Positions 1 through 9,736 of a DNA stretch of 64,000 bases are shown one piece after another. The position numbers and the translations under genes were made by a program. Numbering within the stretch: position 1 is the stretch's first letter; every line of letters begins with the position of its first letter. A model generated the notes under the pieces. It saw only the letters and a list, made by a program, of their open reading frames with translations, was not told the origin of the DNA and did no database searches. Source of the stretch: Planctomycetaceae bacterium (GTDB taxonomy: Bacteria > Planctomycetota > Planctomycetia > Pirellulales > PNKZ01); contig JAEUIN010000052.1 of the NCBI GenBank assembly GCA_016793115.1, forward strand, positions 1-64,000, given 5' to 3'.

Positions 1-414
1 CCGGCCCGCAACACGGTGCTGCTGTCGCTCGCCTTGGGTTATGCGGAAACGCTGGGCGCGGCGGATTTATTCGTCGGCGTCAACGCCGTCGATTACAGCG
101 GGTATCCCGATTGCCGTCCGGAGTACCTGGAAGCGTTCGAGCGGATGGCGAACCTCGCGACGAAAGCCGGCGTCGAAGGAACGCTGCGATTCAAAGTCCA
201 TGCCCCGCTCGTGCGGATGACGAAGGCGGAAATCATTCGGACCGGCGTCGGGCTCGGCGTCGACTACGGCCTGACCCATAGCTGCTACGACCCCGACCTG
301 GAGGGGCGTGCCTGCGGTCGCTGCGACGCCTGTCGGTTGAGATTGAAAGGCTTCGACGAAGCGGGACTCACCGATCCCGCACAATACGCGCCGTCCGAGC
401 GAGGGGAGTCGTAG
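1..414 (+). CDS. queC: 7-cyano-7-deazaguanine synthase QueC (3' part)
   Basis: C-terminal 137 residues of QueC, which makes preQ0 from 7-carboxy-7-deazaguanine, ammonia and ATP for queuosine or 7-deazaguanine DNA bases. The open frame runs in from the left edge at base 1 (reads [16 protein letters not shown]), so the start and the N-terminal ATP-binding loop are missing. Seen: the conserved PARN segment, [17 protein letters not shown], and the zinc-binding cluster near the end, [18 protein letters not shown], with the typical C-x8-C-x2-C-x2-C spacing. queE, the preceding step in the pathway, follows on the same strand 85 bases later, as is common for this pathway. A GTG at base 16 is not a plausible start because the conserved motif begins before it. 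Confidence 0.95.
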   Translation, partial: PARNTVLLSLALGYAETLGAADLFVGVNAVDYSGYPDCRPEYLEAFERMANLATKAGVEGTLRFKVHAPLVRMTKAEIIRTGVGLGVDYGLTHSCYDPDLEGRACGRCDACRLRLKGFDEAGLTDPAQYAPSERGES

Positions 415-445
415 TTTCGACCCCGAGCTATGGAGTTCTCGGAGT

Positions 446-451
446 TATAAT
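446..451 (+). promoter_or_regulatory. candidate -10 box for queE
   Basis: A perfect TATAAT lies 48 bases upstream of the chosen queE start, in the gap after queC. No recognisable -35 hexamer stands at 16-18 bases upstream. It suggests queE can be transcribed separately from queC; this is inference from the motif alone. Confidence 0.35.
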
Positions 452-499
452 GAGCGATTGCTCCGAATACTCCGTTCCGCCGTCGTCATCTCGTTCCTC

Positions 500-1186
500 A
501 TGCGTATTGCCGAAATCTTTCTTTCGATCCAGGGAGAAGGTCGCCTGACGGGCGTCGAGAGCGTCTTCGTACGCACCAGCGGCTGCAATTTGCGTTGTTG
601 GTTCTGCGATACGCCGTACACCTCGTGGTCGCCCGAAGGAGACGATCTTTCGCAAGAAGAGATCTTGGCCGAGATCGAACATCGCAACAGTAAGCACGTC
701 GTGCTCACCGGGGGCGAACCGATGTTGTTCTCGGAGCTTGTTCCGCTCGCCGCCGAACTCCGCCGCCGCGGGCACCATATTACGATTGAAACCGCGGGCA
801 CGCTTTATTTGCCGGTCGCTTGCGACTTGATGTCGATCAGCCCGAAGCTGGCCAATTCGACTCCCTCGGCCGACGAACATCCGCAGTGGGCTGCGCGCCA
901 CCAACGCTCGCGCCACGTGCCCGACGTCATACGCCGATTGACGACCGAATACGATCATCAATTGAAGTTCGTCGTCGATAGTCCGGTCGACCTGCCGGAG
1001 ATCGAAGCTTACTTACGCGAGTTCCCGCTCGTGCGACCTGAAAACGTGTGGCTCATGCCTCAAGGCACCGACTCCGAGGAACTGGCCGGTCGCGCCGCTT
1101 GGCTGAAACCGTACTGTTTGGAGCACGGCAACCGCTTTTGTCCTCGTCGCCACATCGAATGGTTCGGCTCCGTGCGCGGAACGTGA
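500..1186 (+). CDS. queE: 7-carboxy-7-deazaguanine synthase QueE (radical SAM)
   Basis: 228-residue radical SAM enzyme that rearranges 6-carboxytetrahydropterin to 7-carboxy-7-deazaguanine, the step before QueC. Seen: N-terminal MRIAEIFLSIQGEG typical of the family, the [4Fe-4S]/SAM cluster CNLRCWFC (QueE-style CxxxCxxC), the TGGEPM glycine-rich SAM motif and the C-terminal RFCPRRHIEWFG. The open frame extends 14 codons further upstream (base 458), but family alignment starts at MRIAEIF, so the ATG at 500 is preferred; that ATG has no strong Shine-Dalgarno. It follows queC, so the two probably work together in cytosolic queuosine-precursor synthesis. Confidence 0.95.
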   Translation: MRIAEIFLSIQGEGRLTGVESVFVRTSGCNLRCWFCDTPYTSWSPEGDDLSQEEILAEIEHRNSKHVVLTGGEPMLFSELVPLAAELRRRGHHITIETAGTLYLPVACDLMSISPKLANSTPSADEHPQWAARHQRSRHVPDVIRRLTTEYDHQLKFVVDSPVDLPEIEAYLREFPLVRPENVWLMPQGTDSEELAGRAAWLKPYCLEHGNRFCPRRHIEWFGSVRGT

Positions 1187-1268
1187 GAGAAACGCAAAAG
1201 TCGGAACGCAAAATGCAAAACGGCGGAATACTCCCGACCTGCAAGTTTTGCCTTTTCCCTTTTGCTTT

Positions 1269-1595
1269 CTAGCTTCTCTCCAAAATCTCGCCGATCTCGC
1301 GTACTGCGCCTTCGAGCGAGCGCACCGCCATCACGAAGTTGGTGTGCGTCGACACTTGCGGCTGGAGCTGCGTGAACTGCGCGGTGGCTCCCCGCAGCTT
1401 GGCCAACTTTTTCTTGGCCTGCTTCAAATACTCCGCGGAGTTCTTTTCGTTCCACGGAGCCCCGAGAGCCAGCGTGTAGTCGTAGAGAGCCCGCACGACG
1501 TCCATCAATTCGTCGTCGTCTTCCGCTTCTTCCGAGTGCTTGAGAAACGTCCGCACCATCCAAACGTGACTCAGCAACTCGTCGATTCGATTCAT
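1269..1595 (-). CDS. hypothetical protein (108 aa)
   Basis: Family not recognised. The frame gives a soluble, charged, probably helical protein with MNRIDELLSHVWMVRTFL at its start, an acidic EEAEDDDE stretch and conserved-looking REIGEILERS at the end. There is no signal peptide or membrane segment. It begins 14 bases after the sulfatase stop on the same strand, so it is probably cotranscribed with it. The open frame extends upstream into the sulfatase to 1865, but that part is arginine-rich shadow sequence, so the ATG at 1595 was chosen. Confidence 0.6.
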   Translation of the reverse strand: MNRIDELLSHVWMVRTFLKHSEEAEDDDELMDVVRALYDYTLALGAPWNEKNSAEYLKQAKKKLAKLRGATAQFTQLQPQVSTHTNFVMAVRSLEGAVREIGEILERS

Positions 1596-1609
1596 CGCCT
1601 CGTCGTCGG

Positions 1610-3037
1610 TCACGGCAGTAGCCTCGGGGTCGGGTTTTCCACACGGCCCGGAGCGCGGACGTTCTTGCCGACGCGGCCCAGGTCGCCGAGATCGTCGCGG
1701 GCTTGTTCGGCCGCAGCCGTCAATTCGGCGACGACGTCGGCGTGTTCCGCCATGACGTTCTGGGACTCGCCCGGATCGGCGACGATGTCGTACAACGCAG
1801 CCGGTCGAGTGGTCCCCGGTTTCCCCACCCGCAACGGTTTCGTAAGCGGCAAATGCAGCTTCCACCGCCCGACGCGCACGGCCTGCAATTGCTCCCGTTG
1901 ATAGAAATAAAACGCTTCATGCGGCGACTTCGCCGGGCGGCCGTCGATCGTGCCGTCGCCCCAGATGATCGGGCCGATGTCTCGGCCGTCGATTTTTTTA
2001 TCGCTCCGGAGTTCTCCGCCGAGCAACTTCGCGAACGTCGGCAACCAGTCCATCATCGTCGTGAGTTCGGCCGACTTGCGGCCGGCGTCGATCCGCCCCG
2101 GCCAACGTACGAGGCACGGCATGCGTTGGCCTCCTTCGTTGGTCGAGTAGCCGAAGCCGCCCAGCGGCGCGTTCGAGCCCTGTTGCGGGTCGCGCCGCAC
2201 CGCGCCGTTGTCGCTCGTCCAAACGACAAGCGTCTTTTCGTCGAGCCCAAGCTTTTTGAGCGTCGCCAGGATTTCGCCGGCCGACCAATCGAGTTCTTCC
2301 ACGGCGTCGCCGTAAAGCCCGTTTTTCGATTTGCCCTTGAATGCAGGCGAAGCGAATGAAGTTCGTTCGCTGCCGGGCGTGGCCTCGGGAAAATACAAGA
2401 AGAACGGCTTCTCTTGGTGCGCGGTGATGAACTCGACCGCTTCTTTCGTATAGCGTTGCGTGAGCAAGTCGCGATCGGGCGGCGCTTCGATCACCGTTTC
2501 GTCGCGCATCAAGGGCAACGGCGGCCAGCCTACGCCTTTCTCTTGCGTCATGTCTTCGCTGTAGGGAATGCCGAAGTAGGAATCGAAGCCGTGCCGCGTC
2601 GGAAGAAACTCCGGCTGGTCTCCCAAATGCCATTTGCCGATGATCTTCGTGGCATAGCCTTGCGACTGGAACAACTCGCCGAGCGTGAATTCGGTTGCTG
2701 CGATGCCGAGTTGGTCGAGCGGCTTGAGCACCGCTTGGCCCGTGCCGCTGATGTGCAAGCCGACGCGGAGCGGATAGCAGCCGGTCATCAGGGCCGAGCG
2801 TGACGGCGAACAGACCCCCGAGGCGGAATAATAGTGCGTCAGCTTCAGCCCTTCGGCGGCCAGGCGATCGATGTTCGGCGTGCGATGCAACGTCGAGCCG
2901 AAGCAGCCGACGTCGCCGTAGCCGAGATTATCACAGAGAATGAAGACGACGTTCGGTCGCTCCACCGCCGTCGTTTCACCACAAAGGCACAGCGGCGCAA
3001 CGAAGCCAAGCAAGATCAAGAGGCCCACTTTCATCAC
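1610..3037 (-). CDS. secreted sulfatase (arylsulfatase-type)
   Basis: 475-residue type I sulfatase, a hydrolase of sulfate esters, probably on algal or other sulfated polysaccharides. Seen: an N-terminal signal peptide (MMKVGLLILLGFVAPLCLCG), the metal site region CDNLGYGDVG near residues 35-44, and the formylglycine signature GVCSPSR, in which Cys76 should be oxidised to the catalytic formylglycine (C-x-P-S-R). IIGKWHLG, TSDNGA and RWKLHLP are further family motifs. The second Asp of the usual DD metal pair is Asn, which occurs in many bacterial arylsulfatases. Start: GTG at 3037 or the adjacent ATG at 3034, both downstream of AGGAG. Substrate cannot be read from sequence. Activation needs a formylglycine-generating enzyme or anSME elsewhere. 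Confidence 0.93.
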   Translation of the reverse strand: MMKVGLLILLGFVAPLCLCGETTAVERPNVVFILCDNLGYGDVGCFGSTLHRTPNIDRLAAEGLKLTHYYSASGVCSPSRSALMTGCYPLRVGLHISGTGQAVLKPLDQLGIAATEFTLGELFQSQGYATKIIGKWHLGDQPEFLPTRHGFDSYFGIPYSEDMTQEKGVGWPPLPLMRDETVIEAPPDRDLLTQRYTKEAVEFITAHQEKPFFLYFPEATPGSERTSFASPAFKGKSKNGLYGDAVEELDWSAGEILATLKKLGLDEKTLVVWTSDNGAVRRDPQQGSNAPLGGFGYSTNEGGQRMPCLVRWPGRIDAGRKSAELTTMMDWLPTFAKLLGGELRSDKKIDGRDIGPIIWGDGTIDGRPAKSPHEAFYFYQREQLQAVRVGRWKLHLPLTKPLRVGKPGTTRPAALYDIVADPGESQNVMAEHADVVAELTAAAEQARDDLGDLGRVGKNVRAPGRVENPTPRLLP

Positions 3038-3079
3038 GGTTCACTCCTGCTCGGTCGCTCCGGCTCTGTGCGAGAAAAG

Positions 3080-4081
3080 CTACTTGTGAGCCGCTCCATG
3101 CGGCGCGCCCTTAGGCGCAAACACCAGCACCGTCGCGGCCCCGGCGATCACGATGATCAACCCCGCGAAAAACAGCGGGCTCACGCTCGTGATCGAGCCG
3201 TCGGCCAAGCCCGGGCCGATCGTCACCAGCGTGTTGACGACCGGCGCGGTGCCGAACACTAGCGGCATCACATAGCTCGGTTTGCCGCCGAACGTGAACG
3301 CGAGAATGATTCCGATCGCGCCGACGGCGCCCGCCGCACCGCCTCCGAAACTCCAAAACGAACCCTTGACGCTCAGCTTGTGCCACTCTTCGCTGCCGTC
3401 GAGAATCTGGATGAGCACCGCCGTCACCGCCACGGCGACCACGAAATAAGCCGCTCCCACGCAGATCAGCGGCCGCAACCGACTCCCCTGCATGAGCATT
3501 TGGCCTTTGTGCAGTAGCGGGCCGTACACGCCCCAGGTCACCACCGTTAGTGCAATCGAGAGCCCGACTTCGAGCATGCTCACCGCGGCATGCGCAGCGC
3601 CCTGCCCGGCTCCGGGCGCCGGCCCGGGTTTGAAGATCAGGACGCAAAGAGCGCCGACGATCACGAGAATCAGCCCGGCAAAAAACAGCGGGCTCGCCTG
3701 TTTATAGGAACCGGTCAGGTACATGCTCATAAACGTGTTGACGACCGGCGCGCCGCCGAAGATCAGCGGCATCACATACACCGGGCTGCCGCCGAACGTA
3801 AACGCCAAGATCACGCCGAGCGCACCGACCGCGGTCGTCACGCCGGCGATGAAACTCCACATCACGCCGCCGGACGTCCAACTCCCTTTTTCGCCCCAGA
3901 GCTGCATTAAAATGACCGGCACGACGACGCCGATCGCGCAATACGCGAGGCCGACCCAAATGAAAGGCAACAGGTGGCTGCCGTTCATGTTCGCGGTGCC
4001 GTTGCGCATGAGCACGCCGTAGACGCCCCAGCTCACGGCCGTCAACGCGATCGACCCGATCACCATCATGAACTCACGCAT
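3080..4081 (-). CDS. multi-pass membrane protein with internal duplication
   Basis: 333 residues, almost entirely hydrophobic. It is built of two clearly homologous halves: residues roughly 8-155 and 170-325 each contain SIALT-V-WGVYG, a central WSF, ILAFTFGG, YVMPL-FG-APVVNT and SPLFFAGLI-VI. Each half probably has four to five transmembrane helices, joined by a Pro/Gly/Ala-rich linker (PGPAPGAGQGAAHAA). This resembles the inverted-repeat drug/metabolite transporter superfamily in general form, but I do not recognise a named family and no substrate can be given. The adjacent GTG (4084) could also be the start; ATG 4081 has AGAGG five bases upstream. It follows no obvious partner; the sulfatase begins 42 bases downstream. 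Confidence 0.8.
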   Translation of the reverse strand: MREFMMVIGSIALTAVSWGVYGVLMRNGTANMNGSHLLPFIWVGLAYCAIGVVVPVILMQLWGEKGSWTSGGVMWSFIAGVTTAVGALGVILAFTFGGSPVYVMPLIFGGAPVVNTFMSMYLTGSYKQASPLFFAGLILVIVGALCVLIFKPGPAPGAGQGAAHAAVSMLEVGLSIALTVVTWGVYGPLLHKGQMLMQGSRLRPLICVGAAYFVVAVAVTAVLIQILDGSEEWHKLSVKGSFWSFGGGAAGAVGAIGIILAFTFGGKPSYVMPLVFGTAPVVNTLVTIGPGLADGSITSVSPLFFAGLIIVIAGAATVLVFAPKGAPHGAAHK

Positions 4082-4363
4082 CACAACCTCTATCGACTTT
4101 GATGCCGCTCTCGGAAAACGGCTTAGTGTAATCGAAACGCGTCGCCAATGCAGCGGCTGCGTCTTGCGGTCGGAGCAAGAGATAGGGAGATGTCGGAGAT
4201 GGAGACATCAGATGGGTAAGGCTAACTCGGAGATAACGGAGTAGCGAGCCGTCGCGCAAAGGCGAGCAACGGCTTAGCGGCCGAACTTCTCCTTATCTCC
4301 CTTATCGCCTTCGTATCCCCGCCTACCCTTCTCTGGATGAAACTGAGGCATGCGGCGAGCCGG

Positions 4364-7300
4364 TTATTCTCCGCGCAAGGTTTGCAACAGCGGCATGCGT
4401 AAGACCGACCGCACGACAAAGGCCCCGGCCAAGAGTCCGACGACAAGCACGACTCCGAGCGTTCCGGCCAGCGAGAGCCAGGGTACGCCCGCACCGCCGA
4501 GTAAGGCGTGCGGCAACACCGCGACGGCGGCGGCGATCGTGCCGCAGCCGAGCCCGCCGACGAGCAGGGCGAGATTCTCCCAAAACACCAGTCGTCCGAG
4601 CAGCGCTTTCGACAGGCCGACTGCGCGGAGGAGGGCCAATTCGCCGCGGCGTTCGAGCACGTTGCGCAGTTGCACGACGGCGAGCCCGAACGTGCCGAGT
4701 AGCAATCCCAACCCGCCGAGGCTCTGAAACGTGGAGAGATAAGTGTTTTGCACGGCCAGGAAGCCGGCCAGCAGTTTGTCGGTCCGCTGCGCGTCGAAGC
4801 CGAAGTCGGCGAGCGTACTTTCGAGCGCCCGCGACACGGCTTGTTCCTGCTCCGGCGAGGCTTCGATCAGAAAGTAGCGATAGCCGCCGACTTCCGGGAA
4901 GTGTTGCTTGAAGGCCGACTCATGAATCACGAGACTTCCTTGCAGGATGCTGTTCTTCAACAGGCCGACGACCTTCAATCGTACGGTTTCGTTGCGGCTG
5001 TTGACGACGTCGTACGTCGCCCCGACGCCCGAGAGGTGCAGGCTGTACATGCTCGTCGCTTGGTCGATGACGACGGGGACTTCGGCCTTCGCGTCGTTCG
5101 ACGCCGGCCGCAACAGCAACCACGGATCGGCTTTTTCCGCGTCGGTCGACGCCGCGTTGTCGGCCCAGGCGAAGCCGCCCCGTTCGATGAACTTCTCCGT
5201 CGCGCCGAGAATCTTCGGTTGCGACGTTTGATACAAGTTCAAGCAACTCGCATCGTCGCCCGGCTTGAAGCGAAAGGCGTACGTCGTCGTCCCGACGAGT
5301 TGTTTTCGCGCGGCCTGCGAGAAGTTCAAATCGAGTCGCCCGTCTTCCGTGTTCAAGTCGGGCAAGATCGAGAGATCGCTTTGGGCGACGAGCGCGAACC
5401 CGCCGGTGCCGCTCGACTTCTCGACGTAGCTGCTCGGCGGCGCGATGCGAAACGCGCTGACGCCGACGATCAGAAACGCGGCCGCCGCGACGAGGCCGAT
5501 CGTGAGCGTGCTGCGCCCCGGATTGCGGCCGGCATTGCGTACGGCCAACAGTGCGACGCGCCCCGATCCGGGATTGACCAGCGAGCCGAATCGCGCGGCC
5601 GCGAGTTTACGCCGCAGCATCGTGAGCAACCCCGTGAGCACGAGCGCCGCCGACCCGAAGAACGCGCCGGCTTGTGCTTCGTCCTTGAGTTTCATGGCCG
5701 TCGCACCGACGACGACGGCCAGGAGCAACGAGCCCCATTGAACCAGCGCTCCGATCGACCGACGCGGTCGGCGAGATTCCGCCGTCGAAGCGGCTTGCGG
5801 AACGAGGTCGCTCTCGGCCGCTTGATTACTCAAGAGCCGCCGCACCGACAATCGCCGCAGCGAGCGGAGCGCCCACCAGATAGCAAGGATCGAAACGACG
5901 ACGCCGGCGACGTAGCCGACGGCGAGGCTCTTCGGTGTGACGAACAACGTCAGAAACGGCACGGTCACGGCGTCGAGCCAGAGCGTGCGCAATCCGGCGA
6001 GCATGAGCCACGCATAGCCGACGCCGACGGCCGTACCGATCGCCGCACCGACGGCCGCGACGATTGTGCCTTCAACGAGGAGCATCCGCGACACGCGCTG
6101 CAAGCCGAGCCCGAGCGCGAGCATCAGCCCGACTTCCGCGGCGCGCTGTTCGACGCCGAGTTTGAACAGCAGCAGCGTGAGCATCACCGCCGCGGCGATA
6201 ATGAAAAAGCTGAACCCCAGAAACAGCCCTTCGAACGGCGTCGTGCCGCTTGAGGCTTCGAGCGCCTTCAGCTTCACAGGTTGGAAAGCGAACCCAAGCG
6301 AGGCCGGATCGGGCTGAAACTTGGCGGCGAGCGACTCGATCGTCAAGTCGGGTCGAGGCGGGACTCGCAACGACGTCATGTCGCCGAAGCGGCTTCCCCA
6401 GAGCTTTCTGCCGGTCGCATAGGAGACGAATGCTTTCGGCGTCGCTTTGTAGTCGTCCCAGTACTTTTCGTCTTTGTCGCGCACGCGCTTGCCGTCGTAG
6501 GGAAACGGCGGATCCCAATCACCCATCTTGAGTTGATCGGTCACGCCGGGAAGTTCCGGCGTCAGGTCGGGCGTGAGGTAGGGATCGTCTTTCTCCTTCA
6601 GGTCGACAATCGCCGCGAGCTTGAACGTCGCTTCGGCTTCCTTCACCTCCGCGTGCGTGCTCTCCGGTTCGAAGTAGGCGATGCGAATCATCGCCCCCGG
6701 CTGCACGCCCAGATCTTCCGCCGCCCAGCGATTGAGGAGGATTTCGTCGTCCGCGATTCTTGGAATCGCCTTACCTTCGGGCGTCTTAAACGGACCGAGC
6801 GGCGCGACGTCGCTCATATCGAGTGCGGCGATCGTGCTGTACGGAATCTGCTTGTCGCCGGCGGCGATCGTGTTGGCCAAGTAGGTGAACACCGGCTGCG
6901 GGTCGTAGTCCTGATAGGCCGCCAGCGCGGCCGCTTCGGTCGCCGGGTCGAACAACATTCGATCCGTCGTCAGATTAAAGTAGCCCGGCTTGGTCTCGGA
7001 CCACTTAAGGCCGTAGTCGGCGAGTTTCGGGTGGAAGTGTGTCCGGAGCGCCGCCTCGTTTTGCTTGAGCGTTGCAATGTCGTCGCCTTTCCGTGGCATC
7101 TCGAATACAAGCAAAGAATTCGCTCTGCCCGGTTTGCCGAGTATTTTTCCCAGGGCGTTCGGCGTTAAATAGGCATTCTTCGTCGCTTGCTGATTTGGAC
7201 GAATACTGAACCCCCCAAATCCCTTTGCAGCGACCACCAGCTTGACCTTGAGCCGTGAAGAATTTGCGATGGTGTCCGTCTTGCGCCCGAGCGGACTCTC

Positions 7301-7846
7301 CTCCGGAACTTCGCGAGCGGCGGGCAAGCGAACGATCACGACGTCGCCCTTGCCGACTCCCAGTTCTTCCGCCAGCGGTTCATTGAGCGCGATTTCGTCG
7401 TCGTCGAGGATCGAGTAGACTTTCGCAAGTTGAATCTGCGTTCGCCAATTCGGCACCGAAGTAAATGCCAAATGTCCGTCGATATGGTGAATTGCAAGCA
7501 AAGTAACGTGAGAGGCATTCGTCTTCTTCTCGGGAGCTGTGACGCTTCCTTCCAATACGAGTCCCGCATCGACCCCCTCGAACCGAGAACGGATTTCGTC
7601 CGAAGAATTAAGCTCGTCGCCGAGTTCTGCGCGAAAGAGTTTGTCGGACGCGAGGATACTCTCCACACCTCCTAATCGGTCCAGCGCCGTCGCACGCAAG
7701 CTCCCGCGGACGGAATCGCCGACCAATAGTGCGCCGGTCAGCACCGCGGTCGCCGCGGCCGTGCCCAGGGCGACGGCGACGTGAATTCGCCGGTGATGCC
7801 GCAGCGAATCGCGAACGACTTGGAAGGGCGTAAGTTTGTTCGTCAT
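4364..7846 (-). CDS. ABC transporter permease, FtsX/MacB-like (1160 aa)
   Basis: Large permease of the type VII/LolCDE-like ABC class, which works on substrates at the outer face of the membrane (lipoprotein release, peptide export or mechanotransmission). Seen: an N-terminal membrane segment (about residues 22-42), a large periplasmic MacB_PCD-like domain, a three-helix FtsX bundle around residues 545-670 (GLFLGFSFFIIAAAVMLTLL), further membrane segments near 700-800, a second periplasmic region, and a C-terminal FtsX bundle (GGLGLLLGTFGLAVVQLRNV onward) with ALLRAVGLSKALLGRLVFWE. Having two FtsX cores in one chain means one polypeptide may serve both halves of the channel. The ATPase gene ends three bases upstream, so the two form one operon. 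Substrate unknown. Confidence 0.9.
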   Translation of the reverse strand: MTNKLTPFQVVRDSLRHHRRIHVAVALGTAAATAVLTGALLVGDSVRGSLRATALDRLGGVESILASDKLFRAELGDELNSSDEIRSRFEGVDAGLVLEGSVTAPEKKTNASHVTLLAIHHIDGHLAFTSVPNWRTQIQLAKVYSILDDDEIALNEPLAEELGVGKGDVVIVRLPAAREVPEESPLGRKTDTIANSSRLKVKLVVAAKGFGGFSIRPNQQATKNAYLTPNALGKILGKPGRANSLLVFEMPRKGDDIATLKQNEAALRTHFHPKLADYGLKWSETKPGYFNLTTDRMLFDPATEAAALAAYQDYDPQPVFTYLANTIAAGDKQIPYSTIAALDMSDVAPLGPFKTPEGKAIPRIADDEILLNRWAAEDLGVQPGAMIRIAYFEPESTHAEVKEAEATFKLAAIVDLKEKDDPYLTPDLTPELPGVTDQLKMGDWDPPFPYDGKRVRDKDEKYWDDYKATPKAFVSYATGRKLWGSRFGDMTSLRVPPRPDLTIESLAAKFQPDPASLGFAFQPVKLKALEASSGTTPFEGLFLGFSFFIIAAAVMLTLLLFKLGVEQRAAEVGLMLALGLGLQRVSRMLLVEGTIVAAVGAAIGTAVGVGYAWLMLAGLRTLWLDAVTVPFLTLFVTPKSLAVGYVAGVVVSILAIWWALRSLRRLSVRRLLSNQAAESDLVPQAASTAESRRPRRSIGALVQWGSLLLAVVVGATAMKLKDEAQAGAFFGSAALVLTGLLTMLRRKLAAARFGSLVNPGSGRVALLAVRNAGRNPGRSTLTIGLVAAAAFLIVGVSAFRIAPPSSYVEKSSGTGGFALVAQSDLSILPDLNTEDGRLDLNFSQAARKQLVGTTTYAFRFKPGDDASCLNLYQTSQPKILGATEKFIERGGFAWADNAASTDAEKADPWLLLRPASNDAKAEVPVVIDQATSMYSLHLSGVGATYDVVNSRNETVRLKVVGLLKNSILQGSLVIHESAFKQHFPEVGGYRYFLIEASPEQEQAVSRALESTLADFGFDAQRTDKLLAGFLAVQNTYLSTFQSLGGLGLLLGTFGLAVVQLRNVLERRGELALLRAVGLSKALLGRLVFWENLALLVGGLGCGTIAAAVAVLPHALLGGAGVPWLSLAGTLGVVLVVGLLAGAFVVRSVLRMPLLQTLRGE

Positions 7847-7849
7847 CGG

Positions 7850-8542
7850 CTAAACGCTCTTCAGCTTCCCGTCGTCGAGTTCCAACCGCCGCTCGAAGCG
7901 CGCCGCCAGTTCCAGGCTGTGTGTCACCACGAGGAGCATCGTTCCTTCGTCGCGCTGCATGGCCAGCAGCAGGTCGCCGATTTGCGCCGCCGTCGTCCGA
8001 TCCAAGTTCCCCGTCGGTTCGTCGGCCAAGAGCAAGGCCGGCTTGTGGATCAAGGCGCGGGCGATCGCCACGCGTTGCCGCTCGCCGCCGGAAATCTCCG
8101 CCGGTCGATGATCCATCCGTTCGCCGAGGCCGACGCGACGCAATAAACCGCGAGCGCGTTCCGCGGCCGCGTTCTTGTCGTCGTCGCTCGCCGGCGTAGC
8201 CGGGTCGGCCAAGGTCGGAATGAGTACGTTTTCCAGCACGCTGCATTGCGGCAGCAAGTGATGATCTTGAAACACGAACCCCAGCCGGCGATTGCGAAAT
8301 GTCGCGAGTTCCGGCTCTGAGAGCGAGAACGGATCGACGCCGTCGAGCGCGACACGTCCGCCGGTCGGCCGGTCGAGAGTGCCGACGATGTAGAGCAGCG
8401 TGCTCTTGCCGGAACCGCTCGGTCCGAGAATCGCGGCGTTTTGACCGGCGGCAAGCTCGAGCGAGCAGCCGCGGAGCACGGACAGCGGCCGATCGCGCGT
8501 GGCGAATTCTTTCGTGACGTTGTCGACGACGAGTTGCGTCAT
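7850..8542 (-). CDS. ABC transporter ATP-binding protein (LolD/MacB type)
   Basis: 230-residue ATPase that powers the adjoining FtsX-like permease. Seen: Walker A GPSGSGKST, Q-loop FQDHHLLPQ, ABC signature ISGGERQRVAIARAL, Walker B ALLLADEPTGNLD and the H-loop VVTHS. The length and the TGNLD motif fit the LolD/FtsE/MacB branch. Its stop codon is three bases from the permease start, giving translational coupling on the minus strand. Cytoplasmic, membrane-associated through the permease. Confidence 0.95.
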   Translation of the reverse strand: MTQLVVDNVTKEFATRDRPLSVLRGCSLELAAGQNAAILGPSGSGKSTLLYIVGTLDRPTGGRVALDGVDPFSLSEPELATFRNRRLGFVFQDHHLLPQCSVLENVLIPTLADPATPASDDDKNAAAERARGLLRRVGLGERMDHRPAEISGGERQRVAIARALIHKPALLLADEPTGNLDRTTAAQIGDLLLAMQRDEGTMLLVVTHSLELAARFERRLELDDGKLKSV

Positions 8543-8628
8543 GGCTCAAGCTGCGAATCGAGGACGTGGTGGGCAAGCGGATTCTACGCCGCTCGCCGCA
8601 CCACGCCAACCGATAACGCCTCGCCGCG

Positions 8629-9642
8629 TCACATCGTCTTCCCCACCGCTTCGGCCACCTTGCGACCGCGCGCCATCACGTCGGCGAACTGCGTAAGGCT
8701 CAGCGTTTGATAGCCGTCGCTGGCCGCGTGGGCCGGATCGTGGTGCACCTCGAGGATAAGGCCGTCGCAGCCGGCCGCGATCGAGGCGAGCGTCATGCTC
8801 GGCACCATGTAGGTGTGACCGGTGCCGTGACTCGGGTCGACGACGACCGGTAAGTGCGTTTTTGTCTGCAGGTACGGCACCGACGCCAACGGCAGCGTGA
8901 ACCGCGTGTGTGTTTCGAAAGTGCGGATACCGCGTTCGCAGAGCATCACGCGCGAGTTGCCGCCGTCGAGAACATATTCGGCCGCCAACAGAAACTCTTC
9001 CATCGTGGCGCTCGGTCCGCGCTTCAGCAGCACCGCGCGATCGGTCTTGCCGACCGCTTCCAGCAAGCGGTAGTTCTGCATGTTGCGGGCCCCGATCTGC
9101 AGCACGTCGGCGTATTCGGCCACGAGGCCGACGTCTTCCGTCGCCAGAACTTCCGTGACGACCGCCAAGCCGGTCGCCTCGCGGGCCTTCGCCAAGAGCT
9201 TGAGCCCCTCTTCTTTGAGGCCTTGAAAGCTGTATGGACTGGTGCGCGGCTTGAACGCGCCGCCGCGGAGCGCCGTCGCCCCGGCCGCTTTCACGCCGTG
9301 AGCCGCTTTCAGAATCTGATCTTCGTTCTCCACCGAACATGGTCCGGCGATGACGCCGATCCGCTTGCCGCCGACGGAGAGGCTGCCGGCTTCGATCACG
9401 CTGGTTTCTTGTTTCACTTCGCGGCTCGCGATCTTGTAGGGCGCAAGAATCGGCAACACTTCGGCGACGCCGGGAAACGCTTCGAGAGCCTCTTTCAATC
9501 CGTCACGCTCGGGTCCGATCGCCGCGACGACGGTGCGCTCGACGCCGTACAACACGTGCGGCTTCATGCCGAGCGATTCCACTTGCTTGATGGTTTCCTG
9601 CAGATCGCCCTCGGCGACCTGGCGTTGCATGACGATGATCAC
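8629..9642 (-). CDS. aroF: 3-deoxy-7-phosphoheptulonate (DAHP) synthase
   Basis: 337-residue type I-beta DAHP synthase, first step of the shikimate pathway: phosphoenolpyruvate plus erythrose 4-phosphate. Seen: an N-terminal ferredoxin-like/ACT-like regulatory segment (about residues 1-70, as in the Thermotoga enzyme), then the barrel motifs [47 protein letters not shown] and DPSHGTGH. The open frame extends 26 codons upstream, but the GTG at 9642 preceded by AGGA at seven bases matches the family start (VIIVMQ). The leader contains a terminator hairpin and a complementary upstream element (see 9737-9854), suggesting attenuation control by an aromatic amino acid signal; that is inference. Confidence 0.95.
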   Translation of the reverse strand: MIIVMQRQVAEGDLQETIKQVESLGMKPHVLYGVERTVVAAIGPERDGLKEALEAFPGVAEVLPILAPYKIASREVKQETSVIEAGSLSVGGKRIGVIAGPCSVENEDQILKAAHGVKAAGATALRGGAFKPRTSPYSFQGLKEEGLKLLAKAREATGLAVVTEVLATEDVGLVAEYADVLQIGARNMQNYRLLEAVGKTDRAVLLKRGPSATMEEFLLAAEYVLDGGNSRVMLCERGIRTFETHTRFTLPLASVPYLQTKTHLPVVVDPSHGTGHTYMVPSMTLASIAAGCDGLILEVHHDPAHAASDGYQTLSLTQFADVMARGRKVAEAVGKTM

Positions 9643-9736
9643 GTTTCGTTCCTGAAGAGGTATTAGGTTTTGAGTTTTCGGACTGCGGATTTCCGGCCGT
9701 ATTCTTGGAGGTGCGAGCAAGGCCTAGAGACAAACG

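Noticed and set aside
4748..6253. 501-residue open frame on the plus strand opposite the ABC permease
   Set aside because: Antisense of the permease, Arg/Glu/Gln-rich without motifs.
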